From the NCBI GenBank assembly GCA_036393335.1, contig DASWHD010000032.1, positions 1-30,506 on the forward strand: 30,506 nucleotides of DNA, written 5' to 3'. Origin of the DNA: DASWHD01 sp036393335. Its GTDB lineage: Bacteria; CG2-30-53-67; CG2-30-70-394. Below, piece after piece: positions 6,834 to 15,255 of the stretch. The translations under genes and the position numbers were made by a program. The stretch's first letter is position 1; every line of letters begins with the position of its first letter. A model generated the notes under the pieces. It was not told where the DNA came from and made no database searches. It worked only from the letters and a program-made list of their open reading frames with translations.

Positions 6834-7982
6834 TCAGTCGTTGCCCATGAGGGCGTCGACGAAGGGTTCAATTTCGAAGTCGCGCAGGTCGGCCAGGCCC
6901 TCGCCGAGGCCGATCAGCTTGACCGGGATGCCGAGCTTGGCGGAGATGGCGACCACGATGCCGCCCTTGGCGGTGCCGTCGAGCTTGGTGAGGACCAGGC
7001 CAGTGATCTGGGTGTAGCGGTGGAACAACTCGGCCTGGGAGATGGCGTTCTGGCCGGTGGTGCCGTCCAGCACCAGGAGGGTCTCATGGGGGGCACCGGG
7101 AAACTCGCGGCTCGCCACGCGGCGGATCTTGGCGAGCTGTTCCATGAGGTTGACCTCGGTGTGGAGGCGACCGGCGGTGTCGATGATCACCACGTCGCTG
7201 GCCTCGTCCCGGGCGTAGCGCAGGGCGTCGAACACCACGGCGGCGGGGTCGGCGCCGGCGTCCTTGCGCACCAGGGGGGCGCCGGCGCGGTCGGCCCAGA
7301 TGCCGAGCTGCTCGGCCGCGGCGGCGCGGTAGGTGTCGGCGGCGGCGATCACCACCTTGCGCCCCTCCTCTCGCAGGCGGTGGGCGAGCTTGCCGATGGT
7401 GGTGGTCTTGCCCGAGCCGTTGACGCCGATGATCAGCAGCACCGCCGGCCCCGACCCGGCGGCGAGGGTGAGGGGCGCCTCGCTGGCCTTGAGGGTGGCG
7501 ATGAGGTGGTCGCGGATCACGCCGCGGATGGCGACCGGGTCGCTAAGCTCCTTGCGCGCGACGCGCTCCTCCACCGTACCGAGGATGTCGAGGGTGGTCT
7601 GGACCCCGAGGTCGGAGCCGATGAGCAGGGCCTCCAGCTCCTCCAGCAGCTCGGCGTCGATCTCCTTGCGCCCGCGCAGGAGGTCGCCCAGCGCCCCGAA
7701 CAGGCCACGGCTCAGGGCCTGGCGCAGGCGCGCGAACAGGCCGCGGCGCGGCGCGGCCGGTGCGGCGCTGCGCGTGGGAGATGCCCCCTCCGGCGGCTCG
7801 CTCACCTCCCGCTGCGTGGCGTCCGCGGCGGCCACCTCGGGCTCGGCTGCGGGCGGGACCTGCTCGTCGGGGGCCTCGGCGGCTTCGTCCACCGCGACCT
7901 GCACCTCCACCTCGACTACCCCTTGCTCGGCAGGTACCTCGCCCTCTGGACCGACCTGCTTGTGGCGACGAAAAAACCGCAC
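6834..7982 (-). CDS. ftsY: FtsY, signal recognition particle receptor GTPase
   Basis: A 382-residue SRP receptor that docks SRP-ribosome complexes at the inner membrane for co-translational insertion. An acidic, Glu/Pro/Ala-rich A domain (about 1-75) precedes the N domain (about 80-170) and the G domain. The GTPase motifs are clear: GVNGSGKTTT at 187-195, DTYRAAAAEQL near 216, DTAGRLHTE at 268, TKLDGTAKGG at 332 and GLGEGLADLRDF near 358. The GTG at 7982 is inferred because it begins 2 bases after the TAG of the upstream lipid kinase gene and yields a basic start (VRFFRRHK), typical of FtsY membrane targeting. It is last in the phoH-ybeY-kinase-ftsY operon. The usual ftsE/ftsX neighbours are absent. 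Confidence 0.95.
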   Translation of the reverse strand: MRFFRRHKQVGPEGEVPAEQGVVEVEVQVAVDEAAEAPDEQVPPAAEPEVAAADATQREVSEPPEGASPTRSAAPAAPRRGLFARLRQALSRGLFGALGDLLRGRKEIDAELLEELEALLIGSDLGVQTTLDILGTVEERVARKELSDPVAIRGVIRDHLIATLKASEAPLTLAAGSGPAVLLIIGVNGSGKTTTIGKLAHRLREEGRKVVIAAADTYRAAAAEQLGIWADRAGAPLVRKDAGADPAAVVFDALRYARDEASDVVIIDTAGRLHTEVNLMEQLAKIRRVASREFPGAPHETLLVLDGTTGQNAISQAELFHRYTQITGLVLTKLDGTAKGGIVVAISAKLGIPVKLIGLGEGLADLRDFEIEPFVDALMGND

Positions 7983-7984
7983 GG

Positions 7985-8767
7985 CTATCCCAACATCTGA
8001 AACAGGGCCAGGGTCACCAGCCCGCCGACCGCGGCCCCGAGCAGGACCTCGACGCGGGTGTGGACCCCGAGGGTAACCCGGCTCAGACCGACCATGACAG
8101 CCAGCGCCGCGACCAGGATGGAGAGCAGCGGCGAGGCGGTGATCAGGGTGACCGCGGCCCACACGCAGGTGGCGACCGCGGCATGACCGCTCGGCAGGCC
8201 GCCGCGCAGGGGACGGCCGCGGCCCGACTTCACCTTCAGGAAGATCACCGCCACGATCGTCAGGAGGAGGGCGGCGATGCTCAGGTGCTCGTCCGCCACA
8301 TGGATCTTGGCGATGGTCATCGCGAAGCAGCTCCGCAGGTACGGGGAGAAGGTGATATAGCCCATGATGACCGCCAGCGAAGCGGTCACCAAGACGGCGC
8401 CGGCGGAGATGTCCTTGGCCATCTTCGCCAGGGGGTCGCGCTCCAGGGTCACCAGATCGACGACCACCTCCAGGGCGGTGTTCATCAGCTCGGCGAACAG
8501 CACCAGCATCATGGCGATGGCGAGGATCAAGAAGTCTTGCAGGGTGACCTGGAGGTAGAGCGAGGCGATGATCACCGCGACGCCGATCAGCAGGTGGATA
8601 CGCAGATGGCGCTCGGAGCGCACCGCCGCGATCACCCCGTCGACCGCGTAGTTGGCGCTCTCCAGCCAGGTGCCGGGCCGGTAACGGCTGTCGCGCACCA
8701 GTCGCTCGGGCCGCTCGCCCGTGGGGCGAGCTAGCTTGGTTCGTTCAGGAGGTTGCTCAGCAGCCAT
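7985..8767 (-). CDS. Fusion of prokaryotic diacylglycerol/undecaprenol kinase and PAP2 phosphatase
   Basis: A 260-residue membrane protein with two enzyme domains. Residues about 35-145 are a DgkA-type lipid kinase: AELMNTALEVVVDLV (92-106) and AKDISAGAVL (117-126) match its active-site helices. Residues about 150-260 are a PAP2 acid phosphatase with K180...R185P, PSGH at 192-195 and SRVTLGVH at 229-236, the three motifs needed for catalysis. The kinase would phosphorylate diacylglycerol or undecaprenol, and the phosphatase would hydrolyse a lipid phosphate or pyrophosphate. The substrate cannot be read from the sequence. The ATG at 8767 overlaps the ybeY end by 37 bases; a GTG about 23 codons later is an alternative start. 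The ybeY-kinase order is common in bacteria, and the PAP2 extension is the unusual part. Confidence 0.9.
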   Translation of the reverse strand: MAAEQPPERTKLARPTGERPERLVRDSRYRPGTWLESANYAVDGVIAAVRSERHLRIHLLIGVAVIIASLYLQVTLQDFLILAIAMMLVLFAELMNTALEVVVDLVTLERDPLAKMAKDISAGAVLVTASLAVIMGYITFSPYLRSCFAMTIAKIHVADEHLSIAALLLTIVAVIFLKVKSGRGRPLRGGLPSGHAAVATCVWAAVTLITASPLLSILVAALAVMVGLSRVTLGVHTRVEVLLGAAVGGLVTLALFQMLG

Positions 8768-9174
8768 TGCTCTTGGTCACGCATACGCCGCGCCTCGTCG
8801 CGACCGCGCTCGTGGTCGTATCCCAGGAGATGAAGCAGGCCGTGGATCAGCAGCCAGCAGGTCTCGCGCTCCGCGGCGTGACCCGCCCGGGCCGCCTGGC
8901 GCGCCGCCACCGCCGGGCACACCACGATATCACCGAGCCAATAATCTTGCGCCTCCCCCTCTTCCCCCTCGTTGAGCGCGAAGGACAGGACGTCGGTGGG
9001 GCCCGATTTTTCCCGGTACGTGTGGTTGAGCTGCGCCATCTCTGCCTCGTCCACCGCCAGCACGCTCACCTCGTGGTCGACCGCGAGCAATGCCATGGCC
9101 CGCAGCAGGAGGTCGCGCACCGCCGCCTCGTCCAGCGCCAGGGTCGCCCGCTGGCTGACCAGCACCTCGCTCAA
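8731..9174 (-). CDS. ybeY: YbeY endoribonuclease (16S rRNA 3'-end maturation)
   Basis: A 147-residue zinc-dependent endoribonuclease required for 16S rRNA 3'-end processing and ribosome quality control. The metal-binding motif HxxxHxxxxxH is intact as His111, His115 and His121 in IHGLLHLLGYDHE. The substrate-channel segment LNHTYREKSGPTDVLSF (49-65) is typical. The start is a TTG at 9174 whose bases overlap the TGA of phoH (TTGA), indicating translational coupling. A GTG two codons downstream is an alternative. Its 3' end overlaps the following lipid kinase gene. Confidence 0.94.
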   Translation of the reverse strand: MSEVLVSQRATLALDEAAVRDLLLRAMALLAVDHEVSVLAVDEAEMAQLNHTYREKSGPTDVLSFALNEGEEGEAQDYWLGDIVVCPAVAARQAARAGHAAERETCWLLIHGLLHLLGYDHERGRDEARRMRDQEQWLLSNLLNEPS

Positions 9175-10151
9175 CGATGGCCGCGCCGGCGCGCGTGGTG
9201 CTCGTCGTAGGCCTGGATCACGCGCTGGACCAGGGGGTGGCGCACCACGTCGCGATGATCGAGATAGACGAACGCGACCCCCGGCACCCGCCCCATCACC
9301 TCCCGGACCTCCTTGAGCCCCGACACCTGGCCCTGGGGCAGGTCGATCTGAGTGATGTCGCCGGTGACCACTACCTTGGAGTTGAAACCCATGCGGGTGA
9401 GGAACATCTTCATCTGTTCGGAGGTGCAGTTCTGGGCCTCGTCGAGGATGATGAAGGCGTCGTTCAAGGTGCGACCGCGCATGAAGGCCAGGGGCGCGAT
9501 CTCGATGGTGCCGTGCTCCAGCATCCCCGCCGCCTTGTCGGCCTGGACCATGTCGTAGAGGGCGTCGTAGAGGGGACGCAGGTATGGATTGAGCTTCTCC
9601 AGCAGGTCGCCGGGGAGGAAGCCGAGGGACTCCCCCGCCTCGACCGCCGGGCGGGTGAGGACGATGCGGTTGACCTGGCGCTCGCGCAGGGCGTGGATCG
9701 CCATGGCCATGGCGAGGTAGGTCTTGCCGGTACCCGCGGGACCGATACCGAACACCATGTCGTGATCGGCGATCGCCTCCAGGTAAGCGACCTGCCCCTG
9801 GCTGCGCGGCACGACCCGCCGCCGCCCCACCGCGATCTCATGGCGCAGCAGCTCGTGGAGGGTGGTCTCCGGCTGGCGCGCCAGGCGCTGCAGGAACTGC
9901 TCGAGCTCACCGGTCGGCGCCGTGCAGGTCGTGGGGCTCCCCACCAGGTCACGCAACAACCCTGCAACCCGCTTGGCCTGATCGCCGTGAACGATGATCT
10001 CGTTGCCGCTTGTGACCAGGCGCACTCCGAAGTGCTTCTCGATCAGGTTGAGGTTGCGGTCATGCTCCCCGGCGAGCACCGGGAAATTGTCGCCCGCGAC
10101 GGGGACGCGCACTTCCTCGGAGCCACCGTTGGGACTGAGATCGACTGCCAT
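9171..10151 (-). CDS. ybeZ: PhoH-like ATPase (YbeZ)
   Basis: A 326-residue PhoH family P-loop NTPase that works with YbeY in rRNA processing. An N-terminal KH-like segment (about 25-75, with FGVRLVTSGNEIIVHGD) precedes the ATPase. Walker A is GPAGTGKT at 137-144 and Walker B is AFIILDEAQN near 222-231. LTRPAVEAGESLGFLPGDL and the sensor VVTGDITQIDLP are also standard PhoH sequences. The ATG at 10151 is the first reasonable start. It is the first gene of the phoH-ybeY-kinase/PAP2-ftsY operon and overlaps ybeY by 4 bases. Only 50 bases separate it from the pilY1 stop, so read-through from the pilus operon is possible. Confidence 0.95.
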   Translation of the reverse strand: MAVDLSPNGGSEEVRVPVAGDNFPVLAGEHDRNLNLIEKHFGVRLVTSGNEIIVHGDQAKRVAGLLRDLVGSPTTCTAPTGELEQFLQRLARQPETTLHELLRHEIAVGRRRVVPRSQGQVAYLEAIADHDMVFGIGPAGTGKTYLAMAMAIHALRERQVNRIVLTRPAVEAGESLGFLPGDLLEKLNPYLRPLYDALYDMVQADKAAGMLEHGTIEIAPLAFMRGRTLNDAFIILDEAQNCTSEQMKMFLTRMGFNSKVVVTGDITQIDLPQGQVSGLKEVREVMGRVPGVAFVYLDHRDVVRHPLVQRVIQAYDEHHARRRGHR

Positions 10152-10191
10152 TACTCGTCAGCCAACCACAGCCTGGCTCGCAGCGCCATAC

Positions 10192-10213
10192 GCCACGCCT
10201 TTCATGGCGTGGC
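10192..10213 (-). terminator. Small hairpin spanning the pilY1 stop codon
   Basis: GCCACGCC (10192-10199), a 6-base loop and GGCGTGGC (10206-10213) form a perfect 8-bp stem that contains the pilY1 TGA at 10202-10204. No T-run follows, so it may be a weak or Rho-assisted terminator, or only an RNA end-protecting structure. Confidence 0.35.
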
Positions 10214-13195
10214 TAGCAACACCACGCGCCAGTAGAGACGGCCCAGGGGCTCGGGACGCGGCTCCGCCCCGGCAGCACCGACGTCGCCGTGTTGGAACGG
10301 CGCGCCATCGGTCGTCGCACCGAACAGGGCGCCGCGCTCAAGCTGCAGCCCGCCCGGCAGGGTTTGACCGAGGACGATGTCGTCGCCGGGATCCGTCGTG
10401 GGATCCACGTCATCGCCGGCGAGGGCATCGGAGATGTCGTAGGTCTGGATCCGAGCCGTCCCGCCCGTATCGGGCGGGGTGGCACCACCCCCGACCCGGC
10501 CCTGACTCTTGCCGAGGAACAGGAAATGAGCATTGCGATCGACCACCGGCGAAGCATAGACCCGCTCACCCGGCTCGAGGGCGATGTCGAATAGCTCGAT
10601 CCCCTCGCCGTGGGCCGGCACCAGTACGCCCGCAAAGCGCTGCGCGACGTCCTCGGCGGGCGCCCAGTCGTACCCGCCGGTGCCGAACAGGACGATCAGC
10701 TGGCCACCCCCGGTGACGACCGCGGGGGCGGCGCCGATCGGCCGATCGACGTCGATGCCGTTGTTCGCCGGATAGAGAGGCTTGGGATCGGCGCAGAAGC
10801 TCGGGTCGTCATTGCAGTAGAGGCTCTTGCCGGTACGCGCTGCGAGGGCCCACAGCCGCCCCTCATTGTCCGCCGCGATCAGGGTCTCCACGAAGCCGTC
10901 ACCGTCCGGGTCGACGGCGACCACCGGCGGTGGGATGTCGTTCACGCCGCGGGTGTACAGCTTGTGGAACTCCCAGAGCTTCTGGCCGTCTGCCACGCGG
11001 AAGCAGTAGACCGACAGGCCACCGCTGTCCGTCTGGCGGTACTTGCTGGTGGCAACCCACACCACCGCGGTGCGCACGGGATTGCCGCCGGTGTCCGGCT
11101 GAACGATGTGGCCCATCGCGGTCTTGGCCGCGAAGCCCATGGAGACGGCGCCACGGTCGGTCAGCTCCCACAGCACGCGCGGTGTCGCCCGGTCGGTGAC
11201 GTCGAGCGCCAGGAGATGCGGGCTCGAGGCACCCATCGGCACCGTCAGCACGGTGCGGAACTCGCCACCGCCGTCGCCGTCGTGGTCGAGCCAGAGGTCT
11301 GCGACCGTCGGGCTCCCGTCCACGCCCAAGTCGGCGTCCAACCCGTCCTTGGCGAGGAGGGCGATCTGCGAGCGTGGCACCAGGGCCCACTGCTCCACGC
11401 CGCTACCCGCCGGACTGCCGGTCGCGGCGGCGGCATCCACCGCCTCTAACAAACCGTCCAGGGTGCCTACGTAGGCGTTGCGGGGTCGTTCCCCGGCGCC
11501 CTCCACCAGCAGGCTCGGTCCTACGGCGACGGCGGTGGAGTGGTCGATCGGCCCCAGGCGGTTGGCCAGATCGAGGTAGGAACCCGTCGTCGCATCGAGG
11601 ACCCTACCCCGCAGGCGCTCAATCTCCTGGCGCGCGAGGAGACCGGCCACCACGGGGTCATCCGCGGTCACAGCGACGAGGTTCGGTGAATGCGCTGCAT
11701 CGGCGGAACCGTCGTGGGTGAAGATGCTGCGGCCGCCGTCCCCAGGGATCTCGCCCGCAGCGTCCCACAGCGGCGTGGTCAGGTCCGTCGCGGCATCGTA
11801 CGCCTCCAGATGGCCACGACCATCCGCGGACGTGCTGCCCTTGAAGAGGATCAGGTCGTGGTCGACCGTCACCCCGGCATGGGTCACCCGCGCTACCTGT
11901 GAGGCTACCTCCACCGAGTAGAAATTGTTCAGGAAGATCAACCGCAACGACGTCGAAATCTGGGACCCGGCAGTGCCTTCCTCGGGAATGACGCGCCCGC
12001 CAAGATAGGCGACGGTACCGTTCGCCCAGCCACCATCCGCATGGCCCACCACCGCAAGGTCCCAATGGTAGCCGGAGCCGTCCGTATTCCAGGAATAGAG
12101 GCGCCGCACCGTCGGGCGGTACGCGCTGCCAGCAACGGGGTCGCCGGCACCCGCAAGGGTCAAATCTCCGGTCTGGTAGGGGCGCAAGGTGACCACCAGT
12201 CCGCCGGACCCCGGTACGCACGGCTGTCCGTCGGCGCAATAACTGGCGGAAACACCGATATCGCCGGTCTGGGCAACCAAGTGGCCCGGTTCCAGGGAAG
12301 TCTGTTTGGCCGTCGCCGGCGTGAGATTCTGACTCAAGTCGTCGTGGGTCACGCCGTTGATCCCCAGCCCACCGGTGGTGAGGAATCGCCCGCCGGCCTG
12401 GTTTTCCAGAAACGCCACGGCGTCGTCCTGGGCGATGAGGGTATTTCCCGCCTGAAGCCAAACGTGCACTGCACCGAGCACTCCGGTCAGATCCGTAGCC
12501 GTGATCTCCGCAAGCGGGCGCGCGTATGGCACCAGCAAGACGGCCGGCCCATCCGCACCGGTCAGGGCCCCGGCGACGATCTGGTCGGGGGTCAACGTGG
12601 CGAGGGCGCCCGCAAGGCCACTCGGCTGCAGGAACCACTCCATCACGGCTCGCGCCCGGGCCGCCTCCACCGCATCGTTACTCACCAGCAACGCGATGCC
12701 ACGGCCGGAGATCTGATGCACCGCGGTGACCGGTGCCGTGAACGGCACCGCCGCCCGATGGACCTGCACCGCCGACCAAGTCGAGTCGGCCAGGACCGCG
12801 TCGAGGTCTGCCTGGTACTGCGGGGCGATGAGCCACGCGCCGCCGATGTAGGACACCCGGTTTCCGTCCGGTGCCGTGGTCCCCCGATAGTTGTCGACGA
12901 CCCTCCCGGCGGCCGCGCTCACGGTGAAGTCCGGCGCGCCGGGACCGATCTTTTCCGGCTCGATGGCCCGGTAGGTCACGACCCCGTCGCGCTGCAGAAA
13001 GCGGTACAGCATGCCGGGCGCCGCTTGCACAGCATCGCCCGCCCCTGAGGGGTAGACCGATCTTTGCACGGGGACGATGAAGGTCCCGGCGGGGAACGTC
13101 ATCAACGGCCCGGCAACCGCCGAGTCGACAACCAGAGCCTGGACCAGGGCCGCTAACGCAACGGCGCGGCGAGCGAATCGGAGGGTTGGTTTCAT
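10202..13195 (-). CDS. pilY1: PilY1/PilC-type pilus tip protein with C-terminal beta-propeller
   Basis: A 997-residue exported protein of the type IV pilus tip, where PilY1 primes assembly with the minor pilins and controls retraction. The ATG at 13195 gives a signal peptide MKPTLRFARRAVALAALVQA ending near AVAG. The C-terminal half is the PilC/PilY1 propeller, recognisable by VLWELTDRGAVSMGFAAKT, ADNEGRLWALAARTGK and ERVYASPVVDRNAHFLFLG. Two Asp-rich loops fit calcium sites: DHDGDG near residue 635 and DPDGDGFVE near 760, the latter like the retraction-controlling site of Pseudomonas PilY1. I see no von Willebrand A MIDAS motif (DxSxS) in the first 500 residues. That part has alpha/beta segments such as PAVLLVPYARPL that I cannot assign. 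It is last in the fimT-pilVWX-pilY1 operon, 134 bases after pilX. Confidence 0.9.
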   Translation of the reverse strand: MKPTLRFARRAVALAALVQALVVDSAVAGPLMTFPAGTFIVPVQRSVYPSGAGDAVQAAPGMLYRFLQRDGVVTYRAIEPEKIGPGAPDFTVSAAAGRVVDNYRGTTAPDGNRVSYIGGAWLIAPQYQADLDAVLADSTWSAVQVHRAAVPFTAPVTAVHQISGRGIALLVSNDAVEAARARAVMEWFLQPSGLAGALATLTPDQIVAGALTGADGPAVLLVPYARPLAEITATDLTGVLGAVHVWLQAGNTLIAQDDAVAFLENQAGGRFLTTGGLGINGVTHDDLSQNLTPATAKQTSLEPGHLVAQTGDIGVSASYCADGQPCVPGSGGLVVTLRPYQTGDLTLAGAGDPVAGSAYRPTVRRLYSWNTDGSGYHWDLAVVGHADGGWANGTVAYLGGRVIPEEGTAGSQISTSLRLIFLNNFYSVEVASQVARVTHAGVTVDHDLILFKGSTSADGRGHLEAYDAATDLTTPLWDAAGEIPGDGGRSIFTHDGSADAAHSPNLVAVTADDPVVAGLLARQEIERLRGRVLDATTGSYLDLANRLGPIDHSTAVAVGPSLLVEGAGERPRNAYVGTLDGLLEAVDAAAATGSPAGSGVEQWALVPRSQIALLAKDGLDADLGVDGSPTVADLWLDHDGDGGGEFRTVLTVPMGASSPHLLALDVTDRATPRVLWELTDRGAVSMGFAAKTAMGHIVQPDTGGNPVRTAVVWVATSKYRQTDSGGLSVYCFRVADGQKLWEFHKLYTRGVNDIPPPVVAVDPDGDGFVETLIAADNEGRLWALAARTGKSLYCNDDPSFCADPKPLYPANNGIDVDRPIGAAPAVVTGGGQLIVLFGTGGYDWAPAEDVAQRFAGVLVPAHGEGIELFDIALEPGERVYASPVVDRNAHFLFLGKSQGRVGGGATPPDTGGTARIQTYDISDALAGDDVDPTTDPGDDIVLGQTLPGGLQLERGALFGATTDGAPFQHGDVGAAGAEPRPEPLGRLYWRVVLLATP

Positions 13196-13329
13196 GGTCT
13201 CATGGCGTTCGGCATCGGCCCAGCCCGGGCCTTGCCCAACGGCGGTAGGTGTTAGTAGGCCATCCATGGCATGTGCTTCAAGCCCTGCATTTCTCATATA
13301 GCTGTCGCCTCGTGACGGGTGGCAGACCC

Positions 13330-13893
13330 TTAGTTGACCCCGGTGTTGCCGGCGTCGCCACCCTGCTGGGCGTAGGAGGTGTCGAATCCCGGCCGCTGAA
13401 ATGCAGCCTCGAGGGTCTCGAGCACGTAGTCGCGATCGGTGGGATTCCCCGATGCGCCGCGCACGCGCACGAGGATTACGCCGTTGGTATCCTGGGTCGC
13501 ACTGTTGTCGAGATCGTCGTCGTCCCGGAGGAACACCTGTACCCCCGCTGGAATGGTGACTCCCGCGGGCAGGGCCGCGGCGAGGAGCTGGATCCAGCCA
13601 TCGGCGCCGGGTGGCCGGCTGGCGAGCAGAGTATTCCATTCCCCGCGCTGCTGGCGCAGCTGCTCCTGCGCCCATCCCAGCCCCATCTCTGCCGTCTGCC
13701 GCGCCTGTTGCGGCCCGAGGGTATTGCTGACGATGCGGGTGTCGATGCGCGAGGAATTGAGGGCCATCACCCCCAGGAGACTCAGGGTGAGGAGGAGCAG
13801 GAGGGCGGTGACCAGGCTCGCGCCGCGCTCCGCGCGCCCTGAGTCCCCCCGGTACAGCCGCCGATCAGTTGCGCAGGGCCACCGTCTGCTCAT
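13330..13893 (-). CDS. pilX: PilX-like type IV minor pilin
   Basis: A 187-residue minor pilin. The prepilin site ERG|ASLVTALLLLLTLSLLG has Thr instead of Glu at position 5 of the mature protein; PilX proteins commonly lack this Glu. The PilX N-terminal signature MALNSSRIDTRIVSNTLGPQ and QARQTAEMGLGWAQ follows. The rest is a pilin globular domain with an acidic stretch (LRDDDDLDNS). PilX forms part of the priming complex that holds PilY1. The ATG at 13893 overlaps the pilW end by 29 bases and gives a leader of about 24 residues before the cleavage Gly. No other standard start codon lies between it and that site. Confidence 0.88.
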   Translation of the reverse strand: MSRRWPCATDRRLYRGDSGRAERGASLVTALLLLLTLSLLGVMALNSSRIDTRIVSNTLGPQQARQTAEMGLGWAQEQLRQQRGEWNTLLASRPPGADGWIQLLAAALPAGVTIPAGVQVFLRDDDDLDNSATQDTNGVILVRVRGASGNPTDRDYVLETLEAAFQRPGFDTSYAQQGGDAGNTGVN

Positions 13894-14806
13894 AGACCCT
13901 CCTCAAGTAGCGGTCGTTCGCCAGGCCACGCGCGCTGTCCTGGACCAAGGGGAAGGCGGCATCCACCGGCAGCACCTCCTCCTCGCTGCGGGTCACCACC
14001 GCCACGCGAATGGCACGGACATTGGCGGCGCCCACCGCCCCCAGATTCGCCTGATCCGGAATGCCGCTGCCGAACTCCACCTGGAAGTCGTCGATGAAGT
14101 TGGCGAGCTGCTGGCGGAGGCTGATGCGGTTTCCGTCGACGTCGAGGCGCACCCGCTCCCGGTAGAGGCTGGGCATGTCGAGATCGGCAAGGGGGGTGTC
14201 GAGGGTGTACTCGACCTGGTGAACGATCCCCACCATGGGGGCATCGTAGCTGTTCACCAGGCCGGGCCCGCGCAGGGTGAGGACGTTGCCGGCGAGGCCG
14301 ATGGCGTCGACCTCCTCCACCACCGTGCCGTACGGTCCCTCGCTCACCGCCAGTCGCACGGTGCCGTTGTTCGCGAAATCGGCGGCCGTCAGATCGGGGG
14401 CCAGGTCGCCGTCGAAATCGAGGCTCGCGACCGTGATCGTCGGCGGCGCAATGGTGATCGCCGTCCCCTGCCCCATCTCCCCCACGTAGCGCAGCCTCAG
14501 GGTGTCGGTGCCGTCGATCGCCCGCGGGTCACCCAGACTATTGTTGATGCTGCCGATCACCGTCGCGGGGCTCGTCACACGGGTCCACAGGCCCGCCTGG
14601 CGGATGTCGTCGGCGATGGTCGACAGGGCGAAGCGACCGATCTGCTGCTCGTTCACCACTTCCTGCTGGCGGTCGAAACCGCGCCGCTGGCTGGTAAAGA
14701 TCATCAGGCTACCCCCCACCACGGCGAGGGAGAGCACCATGGCCACCAGCAACTCGACGAGAGAGAACCCCCCCTCCCCCGCCGCTCTCGGCGGCGCCGG
14801 ATTCAT
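13865..14806 (-). CDS. pilW: PilW-like type IV minor pilin
   Basis: A 313-residue minor pilin with the prepilin peptidase site GEGG|FSLVELLVAMVLSLAVVGG, including the conserved Glu5, followed by IFTSQRRGFDRQQEVVNEQQ and the PilW domain (ALSTIADDIRQAGLW). PilW belongs to the minor pilin complex that initiates pilus assembly. Its ATG at 14806 overlaps the TGA of pilV (ATGA), showing translational coupling. The length fits the family. Confidence 0.9.
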   Translation of the reverse strand: MNPAPPRAAGEGGFSLVELLVAMVLSLAVVGGSLMIFTSQRRGFDRQQEVVNEQQIGRFALSTIADDIRQAGLWTRVTSPATVIGSINNSLGDPRAIDGTDTLRLRYVGEMGQGTAITIAPPTITVASLDFDGDLAPDLTAADFANNGTVRLAVSEGPYGTVVEEVDAIGLAGNVLTLRGPGLVNSYDAPMVGIVHQVEYTLDTPLADLDMPSLYRERVRLDVDGNRISLRQQLANFIDDFQVEFGSGIPDQANLGAVGAANVRAIRVAVVTRSEEEVLPVDAAFPLVQDSARGLANDRYLRRVYEQTVALRN

Positions 14807-15255
14807 CGCGCGGTGAACCTCTTGACGGCGCCGCGGCGGTGCGCGCGCTGGCTCGTCGCCGCACCCGAGTCGGCGTTTTCTCCCCAGCCGACATCCACCA
14901 CGAGCTGGTTGCTGAACTCCCCCGCCAGCAGATAGTCGGCGGCGGTGACGTACAGCGCGCCGCGCGGTAGGGCGGTGGCCGCCGCGTCGCTCCAGAGGGC
15001 AATCTGTCCCTCCGGCATCACGAAGGCGCCGTCGGCGGCGAAGTTGGCCGGATCGGCGGCGAGCGCCTCGACCTCTTCGAGGATCGACTCCACCAGGATG
15101 CCGGCCTGGGTACGGGCCTCGTTGACCGCATTGCCGCGCGCCGCCTGGACCAGCATGCCACTCACCCCCACCAGGCCGATGGTGAACACCCCCATGGCGA
15201 CCAGGGTCTCGATCAGAGTGAAGCCGGCAGCGGCTGTGTCCGCGGCCCGCCTCAT
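14803..15255 (-). CDS. pilV: PilV-like type IV minor pilin
   Basis: A 150-residue minor pilin. The cleavage site AAAG|FTLIETLVAMGVFTIGLVG has Glu5, and the PilV-type continuation GMLVQAARGNAVNEARTQAG is present. The start at 15255 overlaps the fimT stop through ATGA, and the stop overlaps pilW in the same way. The order FimT-PilV-PilW-PilX-PilY1 is that of the Pseudomonas fimU-pilVWXY1E operon and is the main support for the name. Confidence 0.88.
   Translation of the reverse strand: MRRAADTAAAGFTLIETLVAMGVFTIGLVGVSGMLVQAARGNAVNEARTQAGILVESILEEVEALAADPANFAADGAFVMPEGQIALWSDAAATALPRGALYVTAADYLLAGEFSNQLVVDVGWGENADSGAATSQRAHRRGAVKRFTAR

Noticed and set aside
13196..13675. N-terminal extension of PilY1 to 13675
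   Set aside because: The extension overlaps pilX in another frame and reads as Arg-rich shadow. A signal peptide starts at 13195.
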